A stretch of DNA of 38,319 nt from positions 1-38,319 of the forward strand of contig JAISPQ010000062.1 of NCBI GenBank assembly GCA_031274955.1. The letters are read 5' to 3'. A program made the translations under genes and the position numbers. Positions 8,629 to 15,649 of this stretch are shown here, in pieces. The notes under the pieces were generated by a model, which saw only the letters and a list, made by a program, of their open reading frames with translations, was not told the origin of the DNA and searched no databases. The DNA comes from Rhodanobacter sp. (GTDB lineage Bacteria; Pseudomonadota; Gammaproteobacteria; Xanthomonadales; Rhodanobacteraceae). The stretch's first letter is position 1. The number at the start of each line of letters is the position of its first letter.

Positions 8629-9411
8629 TCAGTTTCTCGACAATGCGGTCTTGGTGAACATCGAATCCGGATACGTCGCCTTCTCGTATTCGCTCATCTT
8701 CATCCACACCGCGCTCGACGCACGAATGCCATCGACGATGACAATCTTCTCAACTTTTGGACCGCCCGCGTAGTCGTGGAAAGCCTTGTATTGGATGGTT
8801 TTGAGTAATCGCTCTGAAGCGGTGTAGTGCCGGCTTTCGACCGGCCTGTCCGTGACAAGATCGTAATCGAGATCGATGCGTGCATAGGTTGCGCCGACAT
8901 CCTTGCTCTTCAGGCCTAACTGCAACAGTTTTCCGTCCGTGGATTTGTGGCTGGACTGGATGGTGTAGTCGTTGAGGTAGGACACATTGAGCACATCGGC
9001 AATCGAAGCTGCGCCAAACACGCGCTGCAGCGGTGCGATCCGAATGATGTTCGCGCTGCTCGGCAAGTACAACCACAGGTCGCGATCGCGCAACAAGGTG
9101 CGGCGTCCGCGCTGATTCTTTGGCTCGAGCACCTCGATTAGCGCGTAACCCTTCTCGCTGATCTTCACTTCCAACTGGTGCTGATCTGAGTTGACACCAT
9201 TCTCAACGGTGATCACCTCAGCCGTGAAGTGGAATCCCGTCCCCCGGAATCCACGAAGATATTCCATGTTGCCGAGGATTCGGTTTGTAACCTGCTCGCT
9301 TACTGCGGATGGAACGGCCGCCGCGCTCGGACTCGCGTCCGACACTGCGGCGAAACAAAAGTTCGCGTGCAGCGCGGTGAGCGTGATGAAACATTTGCTG
9401 ATAAGTTTCAT
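8629..9411 (-). CDS. LolA-like outer-membrane lipoprotein-sorting protein
   Basis: The product is 260 residues from ATG 9411, which has GAGGAAAAAACC directly upstream; the ORF track start at 9489 lies inside the permease gene. An N-terminal signal peptide (MKLISKCFITLTALHANFCFA) directs it to the periplasm. The body fits the LolA-like/PF17131 type of beta half-barrel: a long antiparallel stretch with RGRRTLLRDRDLWLYLPSSANIIRI, a hallmark of proteins annotated as outer membrane lipoprotein-sorting. It follows an ABC ATPase, lipoprotein and FtsX-type permease, so it probably accepts a hydrophobic product released by that transporter and carries it across the periplasm. It could bind a lipid rather than a lipoprotein. 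Confidence 0.85.
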   Translation of the reverse strand: MKLISKCFITLTALHANFCFAAVSDASPSAAAVPSAVSEQVTNRILGNMEYLRGFRGTGFHFTAEVITVENGVNSDQHQLEVKISEKGYALIEVLEPKNQRGRRTLLRDRDLWLYLPSSANIIRIAPLQRVFGAASIADVLNVSYLNDYTIQSSHKSTDGKLLQLGLKSKDVGATYARIDLDYDLVTDRPVESRHYTASERLLKTIQYKAFHDYAGGPKVEKIVIVDGIRASSAVWMKMSEYEKATYPDSMFTKTALSRN

Positions 9412-9421
9412 GGTTTTTTCC

Positions 9422-10645
9422 TCAGCGCTGCATCGCTTCATTGATCGGCAACTTGCCCGCTCGGTACGCTGGGAAGAAGCCGCCCACAACTGTTGCGACG
9501 AGCGATAGCGCCGCAGGAAGCAGGAGGATGTTGTTATTGAGCAGAATACGCAGCGGATACGAGAATGTCGATCCCGGTGGTGTTGGCATTTTTATGTTGG
9601 CGAGATTGATCAAAAGGGCAATACCTGCGCCGCATGCGACGCCGAGGATGACGGCGAGTATTCCGACCACGAGTCCTTCCGACATCACCATGACCAGTAA
9701 GTTGCCGCGCGACGCACCGAGCGCGCGTATGGTAGACAATTCCGAAACCCGCTCCATCACCGCCATCGTCATCGTGTTGAAGATTGCTGCGAAAATAATG
9801 ATGACCACTAGCACGGTCACGAACCCGAAAATGTTGTCGAACATGGTCACGATCTGATGATATTGATCGGACATGTCGGACCAGGATTTGACCTCAACTC
9901 CGCCGCCTACGCTCGCCGCTGCCGCGCGAATCCTCGTATCGGTCTGAGGTGTTTGCCGATCCTCATCGAGCAACACCACGAGATTGGTCACGGCGTCGGA
10001 CAGCAGCGTTTCCTGCATCAGGGGCAAGTTGATCTTGATGAAACGTTTGTTGAGTTCTTTAGCGCCGGTATCCATCACGCCGGTAACCTTCACGTCGACG
10101 GCGTTGATCGCTCCCTCCGAGGTCGTGACGAGAATGGTGAGCGCGTCACCCAGCTTTGCTCCCAATTCCCCCATGAGCTCACGGCCGACCAGTGCCCCGC
10201 TCTGGTTTCCTGCGAATAGCCCGGTGCCTTGAACGACCTTGACTGCATTGCTGATCTCGGCGTCTTTGTCTGCTTCGACGCCAAAGATCAGCACGCCTAC
10301 GGATTTATTTCCGAACGACACGAGACCCTGCGCCTCGATGCGCCGAGTGACCAGCCTGACCTCATCGAGCGACTTGAGGGTGTCCTCGATTCGTGTGGTC
10401 GTACCGGCATCAAGCAAGCTCTTCGCATACGACTCCTTGGCCTGCACGGTGGAAAAGATTTGGTAATGGCCCAATTGCGAATAAATACTGCCCAAGCGAA
10501 TTCCTTCATAAATCTGTGCGATATAGCCACCGAACAGGATCAAGCTGATCGTGCCGATCACGATTGCAACGCACGCGATCATGTTCTTGCGCCAGTCACG
10601 AACGACGTTGAGCAGAATCAACTTCGCGAAAAACGACAGGTACAT
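9422..10645 (-). CDS. ABC transporter permease, FtsX/LolE-MacB type
   Basis: The 407-residue inner-membrane protein has the MacB/LolC/LolE architecture: one N-terminal transmembrane helix (about 21-42, MIACVAIVIGTISLILFGGY), a periplasmic domain of roughly 230 residues, then three C-terminal helices (about 275-300, 320-352 and 373-393) typical of the FtsX domain. The junction VSELSTIRALGASRGNLL is the conserved coupling helix that contacts the ATPase. The start overlaps the end region of the lipoprotein gene (one nt gap), indicating coupled translation. With the LolD-like ATPase and the LolA-like protein it should form a type VII-style exporter pulling substrate from the outer leaflet of the inner membrane. 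Only one permease gene is present, so a homodimer is expected. Confidence 0.9.
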   Translation of the reverse strand: MYLSFFAKLILLNVVRDWRKNMIACVAIVIGTISLILFGGYIAQIYEGIRLGSIYSQLGHYQIFSTVQAKESYAKSLLDAGTTTRIEDTLKSLDEVRLVTRRIEAQGLVSFGNKSVGVLIFGVEADKDAEISNAVKVVQGTGLFAGNQSGALVGRELMGELGAKLGDALTILVTTSEGAINAVDVKVTGVMDTGAKELNKRFIKINLPLMQETLLSDAVTNLVVLLDEDRQTPQTDTRIRAAAASVGGGVEVKSWSDMSDQYHQIVTMFDNIFGFVTVLVVIIIFAAIFNTMTMAVMERVSELSTIRALGASRGNLLVMVMSEGLVVGILAVILGVACGAGIALLINLANIKMPTPPGSTFSYPLRILLNNNILLLPAALSLVATVVGGFFPAYRAGKLPINEAMQR

Positions 10646-10646
10646 G

Positions 10647-11309
10647 TCAGACGTCCGCTGTTAGGATTGCGCGCATTTGTGGCTGGCCGCCTTGTTGCGT
10701 CAGTTGCCACTCGACTTCAGCGAGCGTCTCGCGCGCGCTCGTCTGCAGGTCGAGTGAAAGCTCAGCAAACCGCAGATTGTTTGTGGCCAACCGCTGATCG
10801 TCGCGGGCGACTTCGCGCTTACCCATGAATTCGGGGACTCTCGCCGCGGTCATACCGCAATTGAGCCGAGCCGTGATGTTGTCGGGATACTTGCTCACCG
10901 CGCGGTTCGAGATAATGGAACCCTTCGGCCGAATAGGTGCCGGCCTGCTGCGGACTGTCGATATGGAATGCCACCTTTTGCGCGAGTAGAGCGCGCCGAG
11001 CGCCGACATCAGCCCGACCTCGGACAGCTTCGCCCTGTCTACATTCAGTTTGTCGGACTGCGTCATCAATACCTTAATCGCAGCCGCATCGGTGTCGAGG
11101 CGATCTTCAGTCAACGCGCGATCCGCTATTGCCGAGGGAACTTCGGCAAGCGTCTTTTCGGCAGCCTGTTTGTACGAGCTTTCGTTCAGCTTTCCGGAAA
11201 TATCGGGACTGTTCTGCGCTACAGGTGCGTCAACCGCGGATTTGCCGCAGGCGCTGACGACGAGCGCGATGAGCAGTGCGGCAATAAGAGGGAGAAATGA
11301 CTTGAACAT
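10647..11309 (-). CDS. Lipoprotein of the export operon, middle possibly double-frameshifted
   Basis: The start is ATG 11309 with GAGGG eight bases upstream; the track start at 11318 is a GTG inside this spacer. The N-terminus FKSFLPLIAALLIALVVSAC is a lipoprotein signal with lipobox VSAC. About 220 residues follow with no enzyme motif; KYPDNITARLNCG looks like a TPR-type helix. Residues of the middle (roughly 10890-10985) read in frame as a basic, low-complexity string (RKRWHSISTVRSRP), whereas the shifted frame gives natural-looking protein, AQKVAFHIDSPQQAGTY and SAEGFHYLE, that rejoins the annotated frame at RAVSKYPDN. A one-base loss and a one-base gain would explain this. It probably assists the adjacent ABC exporter in the periplasm or envelope. 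Confidence 0.7.
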   Translation of the reverse strand: MFKSFLPLIAALLIALVVSACGKSAVDAPVAQNSPDISGKLNESSYKQAAEKTLAEVPSAIADRALTEDRLDTDAAAIKVLMTQSDKLNVDRAKLSEVGLMSALGALYSRKRWHSISTVRSRPAPIRPKGSIISNRAVSKYPDNITARLNCGMTAARVPEFMGKREVARDDQRLATNNLRFAELSLDLQTSARETLAEVEWQLTQQGGQPQMRAILTADV

Positions 11310-11327
11310 GTGTGCCACCCTCGAGTT

Positions 11328-11984
11328 TTAAAGAAGTCTTCCATCTTGCATGTTTAGCCGACGCACGGCACTGTCGGAGAAATCGCGGTCATGTGTGGCG
11401 ATGACCAAGGTGACGCCTTTTTCGTGATTCAAGCGCTGCAGCAGTTGATAGACGATCTGCGTGTTCTCGGTATCGAGGTTCGCGGTCGGCTCGTCGGCGA
11501 TAATCAATTCCGGTTTCTTCGCGAATGCGCGCGCGATCGATACCCTCTGCATCTGCCCACCGGACAACTGCTTGGGTTTGCGATCGGCGAAAGCATCCAT
11601 GCCGACATCGGCGAGCGCTTGTATTGCCTTGCTCCTCGCCTGCCGGTCCTTGAGCATGTATAGTGGGTACATCACGTTCTCGACTGCGGTCAACGTCGGA
11701 TGCAGGTTGAACTGTTGAAAAATGATGCCAATCTTTTGCCGTCGAATCTGCGCAAGTTCGGCATCGGAAGCATCGCTCACCCGCCTATCATCAAAGCTCA
11801 CATCGCCCGAGGTGGGTTGGTTGATCAGCCCGAGAATTCCCAACAACGTGCTCTTGCCGCTGCCGCTCTTGCCGGTGACACAGATCAATTCGCCGCGGTC
11901 TATGCGCAGTGTTACATCGCGCATGGCGAACGACCGTACCTGACTGTTCGCATATTCCTTGCTGACATTCTCTAGGACGAACAT
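11328..11984 (-). CDS. ABC transporter ATPase, LolD/MacB type
   Basis: The 218-residue ATPase has all motifs: Walker A GKSGSGKS (38-45), Q-loop FQQFNLHPTLT (89-99), signature LSGGQMQRV (140-148), Walker B LIIADEPTANLD (160-171) and H-loop THDR (His198). The size and the ENVSKEYANSQVRSFAMRDVTL start are those of LolD/MacB/FtsE-type exporters, in which the ATPase powers a FtsX-fold permease. It lies three nt after the unknown gene at 11988 and is followed by the lipoprotein and the permease, so it is the energy subunit of this operon's exporter. It is not the housekeeping lolD, which pairs with lolC/lolE. Confidence 0.93.
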   Translation of the reverse strand: MFVLENVSKEYANSQVRSFAMRDVTLRIDRGELICVTGKSGSGKSTLLGILGLINQPTSGDVSFDDRRVSDASDAELAQIRRQKIGIIFQQFNLHPTLTAVENVMYPLYMLKDRQARSKAIQALADVGMDAFADRKPKQLSGGQMQRVSIARAFAKKPELIIADEPTANLDTENTQIVYQLLQRLNHEKGVTLVIATHDRDFSDSAVRRLNMQDGRLL

Positions 11985-11987
11985 CGA

Positions 11988-12527
11988 TCAATGCTCCCCG
12001 ACATTCGGATTGATGGAGTATTCGAACATCGCAGGCAGCGTGCTGATCACGTCGCTGATCTTTGCTAGTGCTGCATTGTTGAGCCGATTACCAGTCGGAC
12101 TGATCCACCGGATCGAGAATTTGTTGTCGCCGGCGGACCAGGAGTAGAGCTTGAAGTTTGCGTCCACGCACAGGTGATCGGTCCCCCTAGCAATCAGTTC
12201 TTCGCTCTCTGCCGCGAGGTCGTAGAAAATGGCAACGCGCGGGTCCAAAAGACTGGGTGGAAGCGCAATGACCGCTGGCATCTTCACTCGCACAAGAACG
12301 AGCCGCGCGATATTTTCCTGTAGCACGGTCTCAATCAGTCGGTCGAGGAAACGATAGTATTCATAGAACGAGATCACCAGCGGCAGATCCTCGTTGAAGT
12401 GCAACTGCAACGGAATATGCAGCTCGTCCTCGGCGAACAATGCATTGCTCAACAACGCGGGAAGAATCTCGCGCTTGCGCATACCTACGTCCAGTCGTCC
12501 CTGAAACCCTTCGTTGATCATGCTCAT
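11988..12527 (-). CDS. Conserved-looking protein of unknown function in the acyl/export operon
   Basis: I do not recognise this 179-residue protein. It overlaps the ketosynthase-like gene by four bases (ATGA), so the two are translationally coupled. It has no signal peptide or transmembrane segment and is fairly acidic. Visible features are MSMINEGFQGRLDVG at the start, a hydrophobic NIARLVLVRVKMPAVIALPP segment, and a C-terminal helix ALAKISDVISTLPAMFEYS. The composition suggests a soluble alpha/beta protein. The fixed position between ketosynthase and ATPase suggests a role in priming, carrier loading or handing over the acyl product, but that is inference. Confidence 0.7.
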   Translation of the reverse strand: MSMINEGFQGRLDVGMRKREILPALLSNALFAEDELHIPLQLHFNEDLPLVISFYEYYRFLDRLIETVLQENIARLVLVRVKMPAVIALPPSLLDPRVAIFYDLAAESEELIARGTDHLCVDANFKLYSWSAGDNKFSIRWISPTGNRLNNAALAKISDVISTLPAMFEYSINPNVGEH

Positions 12528-13363
12528 GCGTGGCCTTCAATACAGATTCTCGAATGCGCATTTGTCATCACGGACAGGAAGCAACAGTAGCCTTCAGACG
12601 CAAAAGAAGAAGCAAGATAACGTTTGCTTCCGGCACCTGCGCTAGCGACGTCTCTGGCGATCGACATCCATGGATCCGAACCGCACAGATGTCCAAACTC
12701 CTCGTACAGATCCGGCAGGTACTCAATTCCGTCCATGCTGCGTTTGAGTCCTTTGCGCATCTTCTCCTCGAAATAGGGAATCGCGAGCGTGTGATCCGGA
12801 TGACTAGCCATGGTTCGCTGGATTTCGAGTGCGTAGTCGTAGAGCGCTGCGGTCGGGTTGCACTTGCTGACGGTAATTGCGCGAGCAGGATGATTCGGCA
12901 TACCATCGCCGACTTGCTCCGGGCTTTGCAGATGCACCAGCGTGACCCGATGCCCGGTCTTACCCCAGGAGACGTTGTTGTCCCAGAAACGCATTCCGAG
13001 TGGGTTCGCGTCCACGACCGAGATCAGGATGTTGCGAACGTCGGGCTTGTTGATCAGGTGCTGGCGAACCAGAAATCCCCAAGTTGCGCACTGCATCGCG
13101 TTGGAGTAGGAGCAGCGCAGGCCCGACGCTGCCTGAATCTTCCGAGTCAACGCTACCGGCTCGAACCAACCGGCCGAACAGGTGATATCGAGCGTTGAGC
13201 TACAAATATAGTGAGCGAACCCGCCGCCGCATGAACTGGACATGGCGCGCGCGACGAACCCACCCAGTTTTTCAGTCAGACGATCGACGAACACTTCGGA
13301 CGCGAGCCCGTCGAGAAAAACGCTCCTCGAAATGTCGATGTTCTTGATCGCCAAGGCTGTCAT
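12524..13363 (-). CDS. Ketosynthase-III/thiolase-fold protein, divergent
   Basis: The 279-residue product has the outline of a FabH-type condensing enzyme, shorter than FabH (about 317). The nucleophile region reads RCSYSNAMQCATWGFLV, placing Cys92 at the active-site position; it is followed by the usual strand NILISVVDAN and by WGKTGHRVTLVHL in place of the FGDGA-AVVL turn. Near the C-terminus FGHLCGSDPWMSIARD matches the HQ-x-N/D His segment (His about 226). The third residue of the Cys-His-Asn triad is not obvious. It would condense acyl units with malonyl-thioester or transfer an acyl group, which fits the two hotdog dehydratases in the same operon. It starts one nt after the upstream stop (TGAGATG). 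Confidence 0.7.
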   Translation of the reverse strand: MTALAIKNIDISRSVFLDGLASEVFVDRLTEKLGGFVARAMSSSCGGGFAHYICSSTLDITCSAGWFEPVALTRKIQAASGLRCSYSNAMQCATWGFLVRQHLINKPDVRNILISVVDANPLGMRFWDNNVSWGKTGHRVTLVHLQSPEQVGDGMPNHPARAITVSKCNPTAALYDYALEIQRTMASHPDHTLAIPYFEEKMRKGLKRSMDGIEYLPDLYEEFGHLCGSDPWMSIARDVASAGAGSKRYLASSFASEGYCCFLSVMTNAHSRICIEGHA

Positions 13364-13364
13364 C

Positions 13365-14399
13365 TCAGCGTATCTTGACTTTGCTGTAGATCTCGAATAG
13401 GCAGCGGTAGGAGCTGCCTTCCATGCGCGTGAACGCCATGAGGTCGCGCTGGATGGATGGATCGGAGACCGTTTCGGAAGTCACCAGGTCCAACAACAAC
13501 CGGTTCGAGGCGAACTTGATGGCGAGGGCTGCCGGCAAGCTCGGCTTCCTTTCCACCAATCCGTGGTAGTAGGTTTTGGCGATTGCTTCCAGCGCCGTCG
13601 CGCTACTGCGTTGTTGTGGCGAAAGCGCAATTCTGCCGTTCGCGTCGAGCCACTTCACGTGCGCCATCAACGCGCGAACGAAGCGCGGCCGCACCTTCGA
13701 CAGGAATATCGAAGTGGACACGAGACCTCCGCGGGTGAGCATGCGTGACTTCGGTACAGTGACTTTGCCGCTGACATTGCCCAATTGCAGGGTGCCGTCC
13801 AAGAACGGCGTACCAGACGCTGTCTTCTTGAGTTTGGCGAATTCGTCCGGCGGCACCAAGATCGAAGTCGGATAGAGCTTCTGTGTCGACGCGGCGGAGA
13901 CCGAACCGAAGTTCAACCGATGCCCTTCGATGATCCAGACCTTGTCTACGTCGAGCGCCAGCACCTCGCCATCGTTGGCAAAGACCGTATTCCATTGCTG
14001 TATCGAGCTGCCGCCGGCATCGGCCATCAGGAAGCCGCCGAACTGCGCGATCCCGCTTTCGTGCCAAGACGCAACTTCCGCCTGTTGCGCGTCGCTGGCG
14101 ATCATGCTGAACAGCAAACTGCCGAATTCACGGACCAGCGCATGAAAATTGCCACCGTAAAATCCTTCAGCGCAAATGGTCAGTTGGATCTTCTCGATGC
14201 ATTCCTCGATCGGACCGAACGACGTGCGTGCGTTACTCGCAATGGCCTTGCCTTGCCCAACCGCGAGGCAATCGTTCCCGTCGATGATCATTTGCGTGTC
14301 GACCGTCGATACGACGCCGGCCTTGATCACGTGCTTCAGATAAGTCGGGACGTCGCCGAGCTCTGACAATCCAGCGACGATGCTTTGATCCAACTGCAT
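13365..14399 (-). CDS. Acyl-CoA-dehydrogenase-like protein
   Basis: The 344-residue product shows the flavin-binding beta-domain signature of acyl-CoA dehydrogenases: GGFLMADAGGSSIQQWNTV (about 121-139), then DGEVLALDVDKVWIIEGHR (143-161), corresponding to the family's TEP-AGSD ... GYVLNGEKxWITNG. The C-terminal half is helical, as in the four-helix domain. Similarity is weak elsewhere and the protein is shorter than usual (about 380), so an altered redox or non-catalytic role is possible. I could not place the catalytic Glu. It is the first gene of the nine-gene minus-strand operon, with AGGTAGGTAAG upstream of its ATG, and would introduce or read out a double bond in the acyl product (inference). 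Confidence 0.62.
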   Translation of the reverse strand: MQLDQSIVAGLSELGDVPTYLKHVIKAGVVSTVDTQMIIDGNDCLAVGQGKAIASNARTSFGPIEECIEKIQLTICAEGFYGGNFHALVREFGSLLFSMIASDAQQAEVASWHESGIAQFGGFLMADAGGSSIQQWNTVFANDGEVLALDVDKVWIIEGHRLNFGSVSAASTQKLYPTSILVPPDEFAKLKKTASGTPFLDGTLQLGNVSGKVTVPKSRMLTRGGLVSTSIFLSKVRPRFVRALMAHVKWLDANGRIALSPQQRSSATALEAIAKTYYHGLVERKPSLPAALAIKFASNRLLLDLVTSETVSDPSIQRDLMAFTRMEGSSYRCLFEIYSKVKIR

Positions 14400-14439
14400 G
14401 TTGTTCTTACCTACCTGGTTGCGGCACTAGGCCAGTGTG

Positions 14440-14745
14440 TTGATTTCCGCACAAAAGTGAACCGTTATTTCCATTGAAGATACTGATTAGCCCCGACCTT
14501 CAGCCATGGAAATTGCTCACCAGCCACAAATTCGGCTCCGCACAAGGTGCGCAGAGTATCATCGCACGCAACAGCCGCGGTAGCATCTTGGCCAGATGAA
14601 AGCGTCGGTTGAAGCGATAAGCGACTTCGGCCAAATAGCGCCGCGCGTATTTGCCCTACTTGACCGCATGATAGCACCGCAGATCGCCCGTTTGACTTTG
14701 CTGAGTACGCGCATGTACGCGGCCACATCATTTGATCTGGCGCGC
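14440..14745 (-). pseudogene. IS1595-family (ISXO2-like) transposase C-terminal remnant
   Basis: On the minus strand, fragments in two frames give the end of an ISXO2-like transposase: SKVKRAICGAI, then HAVK-stop-GKYARRYLAEVAYRFNRRF and HLAKMLPRLLRAM. The phrase YLAE-x-x-YRFNRRF is typical of the IS1595 family C-terminus. An in-frame stop and a frameshift, with no N-terminal or DDE part, show that it is a dead fragment. It sits upstream of the acyl/export operon and marks its right border against the Mu-like element. Confidence 0.65.
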
Positions 14746-14771
14746 TGAAATGACCATTTTTGTTGCAGGAG

Positions 14772-14801
14772 CCGCAAAGACTTTGCGGGGACCGCAATAA
14801 A
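14772..14801. repeat. Candidate Mu-like end, CCGCAA box cluster (left side)
   Basis: CCGCAAA (14772-14778), TTTGCGG (14782-14788) and CCGCAATAAA (14792-14801) are packed within 30 bp, 70 bp from the MuB stop. The arrangement CCGCAAA-N5-TGCGG-N3-CCGCAAT recurs at 20874-20900. Confidence 0.5.
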
Positions 14802-14869
14802 AAAGATTATGGAAAGGGTGGTTAAGAGCCGGACGAAAGTATGCCGACGGCGCGGTCGAAGTGTTGCAC

Positions 14870-15649
14870 TCAGCCGCCAAATTCGCGCAGCGCCGCCCGC
14901 ACATCCGCCTCGCCGGGAGTGCGGTTCTTGCGCTCAGCCAGCACGCCAGCAAAGCGCAGCGCCTTGACCATGTTGCGCATGCCGCCCGGCTTCGCGCTGG
15001 CGTCCATGAGTGAGCGGCGCAGCTTGGCGTCGCGGATAGCCCATGCATCAAGTGCCGCGCCCGCATCGTCGGGCGTCACGCCGGGTAAGCTCAACGTGCG
15101 GCCGATGCGATTGCGCAAGCCATCCAGCATCACCGCGCCATCACCGCCACTCAGGCGGCTATAAAGCGCCGGACTGCCGATTAGTGCAATGCCGATGCGC
15201 GCCGCGTCATGGATCGCGCGCAGTTGGTCGAGCGCGGCGTCACTCAAGCATTGCGCTTCGTCAACGATCAAGAAACGGGTAGAGCCATAGGGGCCTACAC
15301 GGCGGATAATACCTTCATGCAACGCGGCCGCGCCTGCGGCCTTTTCCGGTAGAGCGCCAACAACATCGCCGATGGCTTTCAACGCCGGCACAATGCCCGC
15401 CGTCGCGGGACTCATTGCGACGTACCGGGCACCGTCGCGCGTAACCGTGTATTCCGTGGCCGCCTCGCTCTTGCCCGCACCGCCCGGCCCGTAGAGCAGG
15501 ACTACATCATGCGTGACCTGCGCGTAACTCAGCAGTTCCATGATCTTCGTGGCGGTGGGTGTTTCGATCCAGTCTTGCGGATGGAGCAGCGTTGCCGCGC
15601 CGATGGACGTGGCTGGCCGCGCATCCGTAACAAGCGTCGCCGTATTCAT
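14870..15649 (-). CDS. MuB-like AAA ATPase, transposition target selector
   Basis: The 259-residue AAA+ ATPase has Walker A GPGGAGKS (54-61) and Walker B FLIVDEAQ (126-133), followed by a sensor-like IALIGSP. It is of the MuB/TniB/TnsC-like class: it binds target DNA as an ATP-dependent filament, delivers it to the transposase and stimulates it. The start codon overlaps the MuA stop (ATGA at 15646-15649), the normal A-B order of Mu-like phages. Phage Mu B is 312 residues, so this copy is somewhat shorter but looks complete, with a C-terminal helical domain (PGGMRNMVKALRFAGVLA). No target-immunity claim can be made from the sequence. Confidence 0.9.
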   Translation of the reverse strand: MNTATLVTDARPATSIGAATLLHPQDWIETPTATKIMELLSYAQVTHDVVLLYGPGGAGKSEAATEYTVTRDGARYVAMSPATAGIVPALKAIGDVVGALPEKAAGAAALHEGIIRRVGPYGSTRFLIVDEAQCLSDAALDQLRAIHDAARIGIALIGSPALYSRLSGGDGAVMLDGLRNRIGRTLSLPGVTPDDAGAALDAWAIRDAKLRRSLMDASAKPGGMRNMVKALRFAGVLAERKNRTPGEADVRAALREFGG

